A DNA stretch of 64,000 nucleotides from Jeotgalibacillus haloalkalitolerans. GTDB lineage: Bacteria; Bacillota; Bacilli; Bacillales; Jeotgalibacillaceae. Of the stretch, positions 1 through 9,773 are shown in pieces; positions within the stretch are counted from its first letter, which is position 1; each line of letters begins with the position of its first letter. Under the pieces are notes generated by a model. It had not been told where the DNA came from. It did no database searches and saw only the letters and a list, made by a program, of their open reading frames with translations. The DNA lies in NCBI RefSeq assembly GCF_034427455.1, contig NZ_JAXQNN010000006.1:1-64000 (forward strand), read 5' to 3'. A program made the translations under genes and the position numbers.

Positions 1-76
1 TAGTTTTCAAGGTTCAAGTACTTCTTTTCGCTTTCTTCTTTATAAGGAAGAAATGCGGTGTTGCTCTCTCAAGCGA
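1..76 (-). other. 5' leader of an rRNA operon (runs out of window)
   Basis: Read on the minus strand, this stretch leads from the promoter at 84-113 to the window edge and ends in ACTTGAACCTTGAAAACTA, a sequence typical of the region just before 16S rRNA in Bacillales. In B. subtilis ygxA also lies beside an rRNA operon. The rRNA itself lies outside the window, so this is context plus motif, not direct sight of the gene. Confidence 0.6.
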
Positions 77-83
77 CTTTCTT

Positions 84-113
84 ATATTAGCATAATTTAT
101 TTAGCTGTGTCAA
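84..113 (-). promoter_or_regulatory. Strong sigma-A promoter, probably rRNA operon
   Basis: On the minus strand TTGACA (108-113) and TAATAT (84-89) are separated by 18 bp. A perfect -35 box followed by the rRNA-type leader makes an rrn promoter the best reading. No competing gene lies downstream within the window. Confidence 0.65.
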
Positions 114-350
114 TAAGTTTTTTGAATTTTATTTTGTCGCGTTACCGCCGCCTCATCAGCGACGTTTATTATCTTAACAAGGGACTCCAAAAAGATCAAT
201 AGCTTTTTAAAAAGTTTTTCAAAAAACATGTTTTCAGACAATTCAATGCGTTCAACATGCAGCTTTTCAGATCCAAACGTCGTCATAAACATAATGCCTG
301 CTGATACTTTTAAAGATAAAAGAGTAGGCTCCCGCCCACTCTTTTCAATC

Positions 351-1211
351 TCATACATAGTAATGTCTATGAAAGATCCCTTTGCCTTTTGTCTCTACAG
401 GCTGGGTATTAATTTTACCTTTATCCAAAAGGAATTCAATCATAACTGCAAGGTCAACAGAATAATAGCTCAGCTCTTCATGCAAGTGAAGCTCCTGAAA
501 ACTCCAGCTGTCCTTTTCTTCCATTATACTAACGAGGTGACTTGAACCAACTTCCATTCTCGAATGAATCAGGAACTCACTGGCAAGAAATAAAAGCTCA
601 AGTCTTTTTTCAAGACTTTCTTCGCTATTCACAAGCTCCTCATACAGCTTGTAGATCTCGGGCTCAATTTGTCTCACCTGATTCCAGACTGTTACTTCAG
701 GATGAAATCCGTTTTCAATCACAGCAAGTCTGGCTAAATGGTGCAGTGAATGTACAACATGGTTATAAGCGTCGAGAAAATGTTTTGATTCAAAAAATGA
801 TTTACCATCCATATATCTTCTGATCAGCTTGGCATATTCAATACCCATTTTTATTTTACGTCCATAGAATGGAAAGTCTTTTAATTCCTGACGAAGTTGA
901 TCGATAAATTCATTGCGATCAAAAACAGCTCTTCCATTCAAAAGCCAATCTACAACTTTCCGGTTTGATCCGAGCAGCAGCCATTCTCTCAAACGTGCTT
1001 CGGTTACGATATGCATAGCCGCTTTTTTGTCTTCATATGTGTAATGCTTAATAAATATTGGCTTTTCCGCTTCCTTTACAATGATCAGCAGAATGGTATC
1101 GAATGTATCAGTAATGGGGCTTTTTTTATCGCGTTTTTCCATAATGACAATGCCTAATGTGTTAGTCTGACTGGCCCGCTCCTGATAGATCGGACGTAAA
1201 ATATCTTCCAT
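351..1211 (-). CDS. ygxA: YgxA-like nucleotidyltransferase-like protein
   Basis: About 286 residues. It resembles the Bacillales YgxA family: an N-terminal nucleotidyltransferase-like domain, a helical middle and a C-terminal winged-helix-like end (around LHLHEELSYYSVDLAVMIEF). The function of the family is not established. The start was set at the ATG at 1211 because AAGGAG lies about 10 nt upstream; a longer frame from 1244 lacks such a site. It sits between the rRNA promoter and ygzB/perR, the same neighbourhood as in B. subtilis, which supports the name more than any motif does. Confidence 0.8.
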   Translation of the reverse strand: MEDILRPIYQERASQTNTLGIVIMEKRDKKSPITDTFDTILLIIVKEAEKPIFIKHYTYEDKKAAMHIVTEARLREWLLLGSNRKVVDWLLNGRAVFDRNEFIDQLRQELKDFPFYGRKIKMGIEYAKLIRRYMDGKSFFESKHFLDAYNHVVHSLHHLARLAVIENGFHPEVTVWNQVRQIEPEIYKLYEELVNSEESLEKRLELLFLASEFLIHSRMEVGSSHLVSIMEEKDSWSFQELHLHEELSYYSVDLAVMIEFLLDKGKINTQPVETKGKGIFHRHYYV

Positions 1212-1364
1212 GTGTAATGGCTCCTTCACTTTTAAGTTGCTCACCTACATCTATTCGACAAAAGCTTTTGAATTCCTTCATGTGATTTCTTAATTAATCC
1301 GTCACGAATTCATTATTTTATTACCGGTTTTCTATGATATAGTAAAAGTTCAGGAGGGACAATT

Positions 1365-1730
1365 ATGGCAAAAACTTATTCAAATAAAATTAATAAAATC
1401 CGTTCCTTTGCACTCGCCCTGATCTTTATCGGTGTGATTGTCATGTATGGCGGAATTTTCTTCAGAGATAACCCGATTGTTATGCTGATTTTCATTACGC
1501 TTGGTATGCTTTCTATTTTATTTAGTATGGTGGTATACTTCTGGATCGGAATGCTGTCGACTAAAGCGGTCGTCGTCACCTGTCCAAATTGTGAGAAACA
1601 GACAAAGGTACTTGGGCGCGTGGATATGTGTATGTACTGCCGGGAGCCTCTAACACTTGATCCGAACCTTGAGGGCAAGGAATTCAGTGAGGATTATAAT
1701 AAAAAGAAAAAAGAATCAGCTCAAAACTAA
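1365..1730 (+). CDS. ygzB: YgzB family membrane/zinc-ribbon protein
   Basis: 121 residues. Two hydrophobic segments (about residues 15-32 and 38-62) are followed by a cytoplasmic tail holding CPNCEKQ and, further on, CMYC, a four-cysteine zinc-ribbon-like arrangement. This matches the DUF2614/YgzB family of unknown function. AGGAGG lies 7 nt before the ATG. It converges with perR and shares a bidirectional terminator with it. The small size, the membrane pair and the position next to perR all agree with B. subtilis. Confidence 0.85.
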   Translation: MAKTYSNKINKIRSFALALIFIGVIVMYGGIFFRDNPIVMLIFITLGMLSILFSMVVYFWIGMLSTKAVVVTCPNCEKQTKVLGRVDMCMYCREPLTLDPNLEGKEFSEDYNKKKKESAQN

Positions 1731-1732
1731 TT

Positions 1733-1770
1733 AAAAAAGCAGCTCCTTTTAAAAAGGAACTGCTTTTTTT
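1733..1770. terminator. Bidirectional terminator between ygzB and perR
   Basis: AAAAAAGCAG...CTGCTTTTTT, with an inner AGTTCC/GGAACT-like stem, has an A-run on one side and a T-run on the other. It can end both convergent genes. Confidence 0.85.
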
Positions 1771-2215
1771 AATGTGCGGCAGACTTTGCTTCGCACTCTT
1801 TACATGTGCCGTATACTTCCATGCGGTGATTATTTACTTTAAAACCTGTTACGTGAGAAGCCAGATGCTCAACCTCATCCAGACCAGGATAATGGAAATC
1901 AACAATTTTTCCGCACTCTTCACAAATCGCGTGATAATGATCAGTGGTGACAAAATCAAAACGACTTGAAGAATCTCCGTAAGTAAGTTCTTTTACAAGT
2001 CCTACTTCACGAAATACGCGCAGATTGTTATAAACGGTTGCCACACTCATGTTAGGAAACTTACCTTCTAGTGCTTTATAAATCTCATCAGCTGTCGGGT
2101 GTGACATAGCGCCTACCAGATACTCCAAAATCGCATGACGCTGAGGAGTAATACGTACTCCAGTCCCTTTCAGTGAATCTAATGCATCTCTTAACTGCAC
2201 TTCTGACACCGCCAT
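1769..2215 (-). CDS. perR: Peroxide-sensing repressor PerR (Fur family)
   Basis: 148 residues. An N-terminal winged helix ([16 protein letters not shown]) is followed by a dimerisation/metal domain with [18 protein letters not shown] and GTCKECEAK, giving the two CxxC pairs of the structural zinc site and the His/Asp residues used for the sensing Fe or Mn. PerR represses peroxide-defence genes until metal-catalysed histidine oxidation releases it from DNA. The start at 2215 follows AAGAAGG; an upstream in-frame ATG at 2290 lies beyond the operator and is unlikely. A PerR box lies 29 nt upstream of the start, so autoregulation is expected. Confidence 0.93.
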   Translation of the reverse strand: MAVSEVQLRDALDSLKGTGVRITPQRHAILEYLVGAMSHPTADEIYKALEGKFPNMSVATVYNNLRVFREVGLVKELTYGDSSSRFDFVTTDHYHAICEECGKIVDFHYPGLDEVEHLASHVTGFKVNNHRMEVYGTCKECEAKSAAH

Positions 2216-2243
2216 GCACCTTCTTTCTATATAAAGTCTTTCT

Positions 2244-2258
2244 TTATAATCTTTATAA
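2244..2258 (-). promoter_or_regulatory. PerR box in the perR promoter
   Basis: On the minus strand TTATAAAGATTATAA matches the consensus TTATAATnATTATAA at all but one specified base and has the 7-1-7 dyad layout. Its place just upstream of perR indicates self-repression. Confidence 0.75.
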
Positions 2259-2320
2259 ATAGTGTAACTGTCATTTATTATATTTGTCAAATATCTATCA
2301 GTTTGTCTTTACTAAATTTG

Positions 2321-2445
2321 GCTGGTGATTTCCGCTCCAGGGGGACGCTTTCCGTGGCCGGGCGGTGAGCCCGCAGGCTTCGCCATAGCCTCACCTGTCC
2401 CTTCCTGCCACAGGAGTCGCCCCCTTCCGCTACAATTACCATCTG
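2321..2445 (+). repeat. Dispersed palindromic repeat, copy 1
   Basis: Outer arms GCTGGTGATTTCCGC and a complementary GCTACAATTACCATC, then CAGGGGGACGCTTTCC against AGGAGTCGCCCCCTT. The interior differs from other copies (GCCCGCAGGCTTCGCC). It lies between perR and the AbgT-type gene. No open frame or signal suggests coding. Confidence 0.8.
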
Positions 2446-2494
2446 TACAAAAACACTGATGGTCTTTTAAAGAGTGATAAATTTAGAGATGAAG

Positions 2495-2524
2495 AAAGGA
2501 CTCCCTGTAAAAGGAGTCCTTTTT
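2495..2524 (-). terminator. Terminator of the AbgT-type transporter gene
   Basis: AAAGGACTCC...GGAGTCCTTTTT forms a 10-bp stem; on the minus strand it lies just after the stop at 2531 and ends in a T-run. Confidence 0.8.
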
Positions 2525-2530
2525 AAATGA

Positions 2531-4072
2531 TTAGTTATCATAGAATACATTTGCACCTGGTCCAAGATCAATACCAGTGTACATAAATACAAGCAGCATG
2601 ATGACCCATACAATAGAAAATACAATTGTATAAGGAATCATTGTTGCAATCAGTGTACCGATTCCAACTTTCTTATCATACTTCTGAGCAAATGCAATGA
2701 CGATTGCGAAGTATGGCATCAGCGGTGAAATAATGTTTGTTGTTGAATCTGCGATACGGTAAAGTACCTGCGTGAATTCAGGTGCATATCCAAGCTGCAT
2801 CATAATCGGAACAAATACCGGTGCCATGAATGCCCATTTGGCAGATGATGAACCGATAAAGAGGTTGATCACACCAACGACGAACATAAAGGCAAGTACG
2901 AGTAGCATACCATCAAGACCCGCATCACTTAACCAGCCTGCTGCGTTATACGCAAAGATCTGACCGAGATTACTAGTGTTGAAGTAAGCAACAAACTGAC
3001 CTGCTGCAAATGCAAGCACAATGTACATACCCATTGTCGCCATCGTGTCGCCCATTTGATCTGCAACATCAGTATCGTTTTTAATCTTCTTCGTTACAAG
3101 TCCGTATACAAGTCCTGGAATCAGGAAGAAGATAAATAGAATTGGCACAAGCGTCTGGAAGAACGGTGCATTCAGAATATCGTCATTCGGAAGCCCTGCA
3201 CGAAGAGGTCCCCATGATGGAACAACAAGAAGCGCAATCAGTGCTGAGGTTACGATGATTGAAATAAGTGCCGCCCAAAGACCTTTTTTCTCTTCAGGAC
3301 GAACCGTTGTCATATCTTCGCCTTCTTCACCTGCATAAGTACCTTTGTAAGTGCCAAGGCGCGGTTCTACGATTTTTTCTGTAACAAATGTACCTGCAAC
3401 TGTCAGCAGGACAACTGAAGCGATCATAAAGTAGTAGTTCATCAGAATATTCATGCCTTCAGCATAACCTGCATCAACTGTAGCTGCTGCTGCAATTGTC
3501 AGATCACCTAAAAGCGGATCGAGTGATGTAACCAAAAGGTTTGCAGAGAAACCTGCTGATACACCGGCAAATGCTGCTGCAAGACCAGCCAGCGGATGAC
3601 GGCCAAGACCAGCGAATAGTACCGCTCCAAGCGGAGTAAGTACAACATAACCTGCATCAGCAGCCATTGATGACATGATACCGCCGAATACAAGTGCTGC
3701 TGTTAACAGTTGTTTAGGTACTGATGTAACAAGTGCTTTCAGTGCTGCTGAGATCAGACCTGATCTTTCAGCAATACCAATACCAAGCATTGTAACAAGT
3801 ACAGTTCCGAGTGGTGCGAATCCTGTAAAGTTTGATACTGCTGACTCAAACATATACAGAATACCTTCGGAGCTTAAGAGATTAAAAACTGCAATCTCTT
3901 CACCTTCAGCATTTTCAACAGTCCAGCCTAATGCTGAACCAAGTGCTGAAGCTAATACGACCATCGCTGCAAAAAGAAAGAACAGCGTTACTGGATGAGG
4001 AAGCTTGTTACCAACGCGCTCGATTCCATCAAGCCCTTTGGTAAAAAAACCTCGCTTTTTTGTAGCGTCCAT
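2531..4072 (-). CDS. AbgT family transporter
   Basis: About 513 residues with a dozen hydrophobic segments. Recognisable family stretches include GVSAGFSANLLVTSLDPLL, INLFIGSSSAKWAFMAPVF and DSTTNIISPLMPYF, which correspond to the re-entrant hairpins and transport core of the AbgT (p-aminobenzoyl-glutamate/antimetabolite) family. Family members carry p-aminobenzoyl-glutamate or export sulfonamides, driven by ion gradients; the substrate here cannot be told. The ATG at 4072 follows GGGGG at 5 nt; a GTG four codons earlier overlaps that site. It is monocistronic, with its own terminator. Confidence 0.85.
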   Translation of the reverse strand: MDATKKRGFFTKGLDGIERVGNKLPHPVTLFFLFAAMVVLASALGSALGWTVENAEGEEIAVFNLLSSEGILYMFESAVSNFTGFAPLGTVLVTMLGIGIAERSGLISAALKALVTSVPKQLLTAALVFGGIMSSMAADAGYVVLTPLGAVLFAGLGRHPLAGLAAAFAGVSAGFSANLLVTSLDPLLGDLTIAAAATVDAGYAEGMNILMNYYFMIASVVLLTVAGTFVTEKIVEPRLGTYKGTYAGEEGEDMTTVRPEEKKGLWAALISIIVTSALIALLVVPSWGPLRAGLPNDDILNAPFFQTLVPILFIFFLIPGLVYGLVTKKIKNDTDVADQMGDTMATMGMYIVLAFAAGQFVAYFNTSNLGQIFAYNAAGWLSDAGLDGMLLVLAFMFVVGVINLFIGSSSAKWAFMAPVFVPIMMQLGYAPEFTQVLYRIADSTTNIISPLMPYFAIVIAFAQKYDKKVGIGTLIATMIPYTIVFSIVWVIMLLVFMYTGIDLGPGANVFYDN

Positions 4073-4214
4073 CAAATCCCCCACTTTTTCACAAGAATCA
4101 ATTTTCTAAAAACTTACCTGACGACAGGTAAAGTCATTATAAAGATTGCTTTCATAAATTTAAACCCTTACAGGAATATCCAAAATAAAAACAATATTCT
4201 CATGATTAAAAAAA

Positions 4215-4354
4215 TGAGGCTCGGACAACTTGTCTGAGCCTCATAAAATCGTTTCGCTGCGCTTCAATCGGACGCTTTCCGGACGGATGTTTCTGTGTCT
4301 CAGCTATCCTCTATTCGTCACGGAGTCTCCGCCTTCCTCTCCACTACACTACAC
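4215..4354 (+). repeat. Composite hairpin plus shortened palindromic repeat, copy 2
   Basis: A terminator-like hairpin (GAGGCTCGGACA against TGTCTGAGCCTC, 4216-4242) is followed by a short copy of the repeat (4250-4354) that has lost most of the central GAGCCTCC...GCGGGG part. The rest of the 4073-4392 gap holds only AT-rich leader sequence for the AbgT-type gene. Confidence 0.75.
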
Positions 4355-4392
4355 TATCAATTGATATAGTTTTGTTTAGATCCTAAATTTTA

Positions 4393-4863
4393 TTAAGTAT
4401 TATCTCTCAAATATTGAAGTGTCTCTTCGACGTGCCCCTTTACTCTCACGCCGCGCCATTCATTTAAAATGGTGCCATCCTTATCAATTGCAAAGGTTGA
4501 ACGCACAATACCCATGTATTCTTTTCCGAAATTTTTCTTGAGCTGCCATACGCCATAATCTTCAGCAACTTTGTGGTCTTCATCCACAAGTAATGTGAAA
4601 GGCAGATCATGTTTATCAGCAAACTTTTTGTGTTTTTCCTCAGGATCCGGGCTGATTCCTAAGATCACGGCATCCAGCTCTTCAAATGACTCATGGTGAT
4701 CTCTGAAGTCACAGGCCTGCGTTGTACATCCTGGTGTCATATCTTTCGGATAAAAATAAAGAACCACCTGCTTTTTCCCTTTAAAATCAGACAGGGAAAC
4801 TTCAGATCCATCCTGTGTTTTCAGCTTGAAATCAGGTGCTTTCTGTCCTTTTTCTGCAGTCAT
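4393..4863 (-). CDS. bcp: Thioredoxin-dependent peroxiredoxin Bcp/PrxQ
   Basis: 156 residues, the usual size. The motif PKDMTPGCTTQACDFRD carries the peroxidatic cysteine and a second cysteine five residues later, the PrxQ/Bcp arrangement. It reduces hydroperoxides in the cytoplasm with thioredoxin as donor. GAGGAGGG precedes the ATG by 6 nt. It is equivalent to B. subtilis ygaF, which also lies between perR and hemL. No clear PerR box was seen upstream. Confidence 0.92.
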   Translation of the reverse strand: MTAEKGQKAPDFKLKTQDGSEVSLSDFKGKKQVVLYFYPKDMTPGCTTQACDFRDHHESFEELDAVILGISPDPEEKHKKFADKHDLPFTLLVDEDHKVAEDYGVWQLKKNFGKEYMGIVRSTFAIDKDGTILNEWRGVRVKGHVEETLQYLRDNT

Positions 4864-4910
4864 AATATTCCCTCCTCAATCATCATAACTACAGCATAAC
4901 CAACTGACCT

Positions 4911-5315
4911 TTATTTATCAAAAGTTTGACTGTCAGACTTAGCAATCAGTGTCCAGATAACTGTGACTGGCAGAACCTGTCCGATAAATGCTGCTGCCAC
5001 TGCGACTGCCCGTCCAGTACCTTCAGGAATCATTTCCCCGTTACCAACCGAAAACAGCATCATTGCACTGAAGTATAGCATGGTCATAAAAAGGTCCAGA
5101 AATGAATAGGTGTTTACAGGTTCAACGGCCTTTATGCCCTCTATGAGCATAACAGTATAAATAACCGCAAAACCAATTAATAAAACCGTGTATGTTAAGC
5201 TTAAATAGACGAAGTTTCTCAGTGAAAAGATATACCCTTCCCATGGGAGCTTCAATAACGAGTTAACTGAGAAAACCATGATACATGTTGTTGCGATGAC
5301 AAGCAGCCACCCCAT
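4911..5315 (-). CDS. Ion-channel-like small membrane protein with altered filter
   Basis: 134 residues with three hydrophobic segments (about 3-20, 35-58 and 102-127). Before the last one, residues 72-95 look like a potassium-channel pore helix and filter: MLYFSAMMLFSVGNGEMIP occupies the place of a YFS...TVGYGDxxP motif, followed by GRAVAVAAAFIGQ as in channel inner helices. The filter bases are therefore S-V-G-N-G-E instead of T-V-G-Y-G-D. No ligand or RCK domain is present. Potassium selectivity is doubtful. AAAGGAG lies 11 nt upstream of the ATG. It is divergent from hemL. Confidence 0.65.
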   Translation of the reverse strand: MGWLLVIATTCIMVFSVNSLLKLPWEGYIFSLRNFVYLSLTYTVLLIGFAVIYTVMLIEGIKAVEPVNTYSFLDLFMTMLYFSAMMLFSVGNGEMIPEGTGRAVAVAAAFIGQVLPVTVIWTLIAKSDSQTFDK

Positions 5316-5394
5316 GATCCAAGCGCTCCTTTCGTTTGCAGATCTAATTTGATCATATTACAATACGAAGGAGTCAATGACAGGAGGATATAAA

Positions 5395-6681
5395 ATGAAG
5401 CATACGAATTCAGAAGCGCTACATAGTGAAGCACTCGAACATATTGTAGGTGGTGTTAACAGCCCGTCAAGATCGTATAAAGCAGTAGGAGGCGGTTCAC
5501 CCGTTGCGATGGAAAGAGGGAAAGGTGCTTATTTCTGGGATGTTGATGGCAACAAGTATATCGACTACCTTGCAGCATACGGCCCGATTATTACCGGACA
5601 TGCCCACCCGCACATTACAAAAGCCATCACACACGCAGCTGAAACAGGTGTACTTTACGGAACACCGACAAAGCATGAAGTCACTTTCGCCAAAATGCTG
5701 AAAGAAGCGATGCCGGCAATGGAAAAAGTACGTTTCGTCAATTCAGGTACAGAAGCAGTAATGACCACAATCCGTGTAGCAAGAGCTTATACAGGCAGGG
5801 ATAAAATCATTAAATTTGCAGGCTGCTACCACGGGCACTCTGACCTTGTACTTGTTGCGGCCGGATCAGGTCCCGCTACGTTAGGTACACCTGATTCAGC
5901 CGGTGTTACGAAAAACATTGCAAGTGAAGTCATCACAGTTCCATTTAATGAAATTGGACCATTTAAAGAAGCACTTGAGAAATGGGGAGATGAAATTGCA
6001 GGTGTCCTCGTAGAACCGATTGTCGGGAACTTCGGTATCGTTGAACCTGCGGAAGGCTTTTTACAGCAGGTTAATGAATTGACTCATAAAGCCGGTGCAC
6101 TGGTCATTTATGATGAAGTCATTACTGCTTTCCGTTTTATGTATGGCGGCGCTCAGGACCTGCTTGATATCAAGCCTGACCTGACAGCAATGGGTAAAAT
6201 CATCGGCGGCGGACTGCCCATTGGCGCTTATGGCGGCCGTGTTGATATTATGGAACAGATCGCTCCGCTCGGCCCTGCATACCAGGCGGGCACAATGGCT
6301 GGTAATCCTGCTTCTATTCAGGCAGGTATTGCATGCCTTGAAGTTTTGAAGCAGCCTGGTGTGTATGAAGAGATGGACCGCCTTGGCCGGATCCTGGAAG
6401 AAGGCATTCTTGCTTCTGCCGAAAAACATGATGTGACCATCACGGTTAATCGCCTGAAGGGTGCACTCACGATCTACTTTACTGATGAAAAAGTTGTGAA
6501 TTACGAGCAGGCCGAGGCAACGGACGGTGAGACCTTTGCACGCTTCTTTAAATTAATGCTTGAACAGGGAATCAACCTTGCACCATCAAAATATGAAGCC
6601 TGGTTCCTGACGACTGAGCATACTGAAGAAGATATCAGACAGACACTTGAAGCAGTGGATACTGCTTTTTCAAAATTATAA
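5395..6681 (+). CDS. hemL: Glutamate-1-semialdehyde 2,1-aminomutase
   Basis: 428 residues. This PLP enzyme converts glutamate-1-semialdehyde to 5-aminolevulinate in the C5 route to haem. [15 protein letters not shown] at the N-terminus, [16 protein letters not shown], and [18 protein letters not shown] with the PLP lysine identify the family. The start at 5395 was chosen because AGGAGG lies 7 nt before it; an in-frame ATG at 5377 lies ahead of that site. It corresponds to the standalone gsaB/hemL of B. subtilis beside ygaE/bcp rather than the hemAXCDBL operon copy. A terminator follows. Confidence 0.92.
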   Translation: MKHTNSEALHSEALEHIVGGVNSPSRSYKAVGGGSPVAMERGKGAYFWDVDGNKYIDYLAAYGPIITGHAHPHITKAITHAAETGVLYGTPTKHEVTFAKMLKEAMPAMEKVRFVNSGTEAVMTTIRVARAYTGRDKIIKFAGCYHGHSDLVLVAAGSGPATLGTPDSAGVTKNIASEVITVPFNEIGPFKEALEKWGDEIAGVLVEPIVGNFGIVEPAEGFLQQVNELTHKAGALVIYDEVITAFRFMYGGAQDLLDIKPDLTAMGKIIGGGLPIGAYGGRVDIMEQIAPLGPAYQAGTMAGNPASIQAGIACLEVLKQPGVYEEMDRLGRILEEGILASAEKHDVTITVNRLKGALTIYFTDEKVVNYEQAEATDGETFARFFKLMLEQGINLAPSKYEAWFLTTEHTEEDIRQTLEAVDTAFSKL

Positions 6682-6694
6682 ATATGACTGATGC

Positions 6695-6734
6695 AAAAGG
6701 AGGCATTTTCCCGGTGAAAACGCCTCCTTTTTTT
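6695..6734 (+). terminator. Terminator after hemL
   Basis: AAAAGGAGGCATTTTC against GAAAACGCCTCCTTTT, followed by further Ts. Confidence 0.88.
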
Positions 6735-6850
6735 CAATGTCAATTTCTTGTTTAATTCTCTTGCAGTAAGCAGTGATCCAATGTATATTACTACTATTGC
6801 CAGGCGCAATAATAAACGTGAGTTACGTAAAGAAAGGACTTATTTTATAC

Positions 6851-7933
6851 ATGAAGCTTGGAGCCCGCGTATTAAAAACGGGAATTGCAATTGTCCTTGC
6901 TCTCTTTTTAGCTGAACAGCTCGGCCTGCCGACTCCGATTTTTGCCGGGATCGCAGCGGCGTTTGTCGTTCAGCCGACAATCTACCGTTCATTTGTCTCA
7001 ATTCTTGAGCATATTCAGGCAAATGTCATCGGTGCAGTGGTTGCGATTGTTTTTGTATTACTTTTTGGCAATGATGTTGTCGTCATCGGTTTTGCTGCTG
7101 TCATTGCGATTACAATCATTTTGAAATTGCGGATTGAATCGACCATTGGTCTGGCGCTTGTTACACTGATTGCGATTATGGAAGTGCAGAATGAGGATTT
7201 CATCACTTTTGCATTACTGAGATTTGCAGCCATCATACTTGGTGTATTGTCATCATTTATTGTTAATCTTATTTTTTTACCGCCTAAGTATGAAAACAGA
7301 CTGTTCCACCATATCTCAACAACAACTGACGATATGATCAAATGGATCAGACTGAGTACACGTCACGCTACTGAGCACCAGCTGCTTAAAAAGGATATTG
7401 AAAAGTTTAAAGAACGATTAATGAAGATTGATCAGATTTATCTTTTATATAAAGAAGAGCGCGGGATTATTAAAAAGAATTCCGTTGCAAAGACCAGAAA
7501 ACTGGTTGTATACCGTCAGATGATTTCTACCGAGAGAAGAAGCTTTGAAATCCTGAAGCGGCTGCATCGTTTTGAAAATGATATTCATCATGTACCAGAA
7601 TCACTGCAGCTCATTATTCAGGAGCAGCTAGATTGCCTGATGAGTTATCACGAACAGTTACTCATGCGGTTTGCCGGTAAAATTAAGCCTGCCATTGATA
7701 ATGAACAGATTAATCATACGTGCATGAACCATAAAGAATTAACGGATATCTTTATGAAGGAAGTTAACAAAGCACGTGATGAAGAAGAAAATAGCGGGTA
7801 TCACCTGCTACATGTACTGTCTGCGATGCTTGAATATGAAGAGCATCTTTCTCACCTTGATACGCTGATTGCATCGATGCAGTGTTATCATCAGGAGGAC
7901 CAGGAAGTGCAATTACAGGAACGCGATATATAA
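6851..7933 (+). CDS. ygaE: FUSC/aromatic-acid-exporter-type membrane protein (YgaE-like)
   Basis: About 360 residues. The N-terminal half has four to six membrane segments, including GIAIVLALFLAEQLGLPTPI and FAGIAAAFVVQPTIYRS, typical of the FUSC_2/ArAE_1 family. The C-terminal half is a charged, helical cytoplasmic domain rich in possible coiled coil. Family members are thought to export aromatic acids or similar compounds, but no substrate is known for the Bacillus branch. AAAGGA precedes the ATG at 6851; the frame is open back to 6773 without a ribosome site. It lies between hemL and the ABC exporter, as in B. subtilis. Confidence 0.8.
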   Translation: MKLGARVLKTGIAIVLALFLAEQLGLPTPIFAGIAAAFVVQPTIYRSFVSILEHIQANVIGAVVAIVFVLLFGNDVVVIGFAAVIAITIILKLRIESTIGLALVTLIAIMEVQNEDFITFALLRFAAIILGVLSSFIVNLIFLPPKYENRLFHHISTTTDDMIKWIRLSTRHATEHQLLKKDIEKFKERLMKIDQIYLLYKEERGIIKKNSVAKTRKLVVYRQMISTERRSFEILKRLHRFENDIHHVPESLQLIIQEQLDCLMSYHEQLLMRFAGKIKPAIDNEQINHTCMNHKELTDIFMKEVNKARDEEENSGYHLLHVLSAMLEYEEHLSHLDTLIASMQCYHQEDQEVQLQERDI

Positions 7934-7969
7934 AAAATGCGATTGGGGAGCTCCCCAATCGCATTTTTT
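7934..7969. terminator. Bidirectional terminator, ygaE/ygaD
   Basis: AAAAAATGCGATTGGGGAG and its perfect complement form a long stem with A and T runs on either side, between convergent genes. Confidence 0.9.
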
Positions 7970-7970
7970 G

Positions 7971-9716
7971 TTATTCACCGAGCTGTTGTACCTGAAACAG
8001 GTTATAGTATAGACCCTTTTTCTCCATCAGCTGGTGGTGTGATCCACTTTCTGCAATCTGCCCGTGATTAATGAGAATAATCCGGTCTGCATGGGTAATC
8101 GTTGATAATCTGTGTGCCACAATAAAAGTGGTGCGGTCTTTTGCGAGCTTTTCAATTGAATCCTGAATCAGCTGCTCACTTTCAAGGTCCAGCGCTGAAG
8201 TTGCTTCATCCATAATCAGGATTGGCGGATTTTTAAGAAATACTCTGGCAATGGCAACCCGCTGCTTCTGACCGCCCGAGAGCTTCACACCTCTCTCTCC
8301 CACTTTTGTATGATAGCCTTCCGGAAGTTCCATAATAAAGTGGTGGGCATTTGCTGCTTTTGCCGCTTCAATCACTTCTTCATCGGTTGCTTCAGGATTT
8401 CCCATTTTAATATTCATCATAACCGATTCACTGAAAAGAATATTATCCTGGAGAACCATTCCGATCTGATTTCTCAGGCTACGCGCCTGAACATCACGGA
8501 TATCAGTGCCATCAAGCAGCACTCTTCCTTTTGTTACATCATAAAATCGTGGGATCAGACTGACAATGGTAGACTTACCGCCTCCACTCATACCGACAAA
8601 CGCAACCGTTTCCCCGGCACGCACATGAAGGTGAACATCTTTTAAGACATCTTCTTCTTTTTCATCATAAGTGAAAGAAACATGGTCAAAGACGACTTCG
8701 CCTCTGACATTCATAACTTCTTTCGCATCAGGTTTATCATCCACATCATACTTTTCATCAACGAGTTCAAATACGCGATCCATTGATGCGATTGATTGAA
8801 CGAGTGTTGTTGAGCTGTTTACAAGTCTTCTGAGCGGATTGTATAAACGCTCAACGTAAGCGATGAATGCAACCATCACACCAAGTGTCAGGTCGCCGTT
8901 GATTACACTGTATCCTGCATACCCAATCACAATCAGTGGTGCAATATCCGTAATGGTATTCACAACGGCAAACGCTTTTGCATTCCACTTTGTCTGATCA
9001 ATTGCCTTATCCAAAAAGTTACCATTACGCTGATCAAACTGCTTTTGTTCATGCGGTTCAACTGCAAAACTTTTGATCACGCTCATTCCCTGCACCCGTT
9101 CATGAAGGTATCCCTGTACCTCTGCAAGTGCCTGAGAACGATAACGCGTTAATGAACGAAGTCTGCCGAAAAAGTATTGTACTGAAAATGCATATAGCGG
9201 GAAAACGATCAGTGAAACCAACGTCAGCTTCACATCATAGCTGAGCATAATCCCTACTGCAATCAGAATGGTTGCAACATCAAGCCAAAGGTTCATCAGT
9301 CCTGTCATGACAAAGTTTTTTGTCTGTTCGACATCATTGATTACCCGGGAAATAACTTCACCTGCACGTGTATTAGCATAATACTTGAAACTCAACTTCT
9401 GCAGGTGTGAAAACAGCTGATCTCTGATATCAAACAGAATCTTATTACTTGTCCATTGTGCAAAGTACTGTCTGTAATACTCAACTGGCGGACGCATTAC
9501 CACAAACAGGATCATCGCCCCGCCTATAATCCAGTATAGCTGGTTCAGTTTTTCATCTGCGCTCATATCCCCGTTCACAATATCATCAATGACATATTGA
9601 ATCAGTACCGGTATTAACAGGGGAATGGCAAATTTGATTACACCTATGATCAGTGTAAAGATGATCTGCCATTTGTATGGCGCAACGAATTTCATATATC
9701 TTTTTATACTGTCCAT
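7971..9716 (-). CDS. ygaD: ABC exporter, fused permease and ATPase (YgaD-like)
   Basis: About 581 residues. Six membrane helices in residues 15-310 are followed by the ATPase, with Walker [10 protein letters not shown], signature [14 protein letters not shown] and Walker [13 protein letters not shown]. This is a half-size type IV exporter that must dimerise, close to MsbA/LmrA multidrug and lipid exporters and to B. subtilis YgaD. The substrate is unknown. The start at 9716 follows TAAGGAGGGG. It is monocistronic, ending at the shared terminator. Confidence 0.88.
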   Translation of the reverse strand: MDSIKRYMKFVAPYKWQIIFTLIIGVIKFAIPLLIPVLIQYVIDDIVNGDMSADEKLNQLYWIIGGAMILFVVMRPPVEYYRQYFAQWTSNKILFDIRDQLFSHLQKLSFKYYANTRAGEVISRVINDVEQTKNFVMTGLMNLWLDVATILIAVGIMLSYDVKLTLVSLIVFPLYAFSVQYFFGRLRSLTRYRSQALAEVQGYLHERVQGMSVIKSFAVEPHEQKQFDQRNGNFLDKAIDQTKWNAKAFAVVNTITDIAPLIVIGYAGYSVINGDLTLGVMVAFIAYVERLYNPLRRLVNSSTTLVQSIASMDRVFELVDEKYDVDDKPDAKEVMNVRGEVVFDHVSFTYDEKEEDVLKDVHLHVRAGETVAFVGMSGGGKSTIVSLIPRFYDVTKGRVLLDGTDIRDVQARSLRNQIGMVLQDNILFSESVMMNIKMGNPEATDEEVIEAAKAANAHHFIMELPEGYHTKVGERGVKLSGGQKQRVAIARVFLKNPPILIMDEATSALDLESEQLIQDSIEKLAKDRTTFIVAHRLSTITHADRIILINHGQIAESGSHHQLMEKKGLYYNLFQVQQLGE

Positions 9717-9773
9717 ATAGGTTCCCCTCCTTATATAATATAAAAATTTCATAATATAGACTTTATTTAAGTT

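Noticed and set aside
110-358. 82-codon minus-strand frame after ygxA
   Set aside because: It overlaps the ygxA stop, has no ribosome site near its ATG and runs into the rRNA promoter. Its composition is protein-like, so a lost or frameshifted tail of ygxA is not fully excluded.
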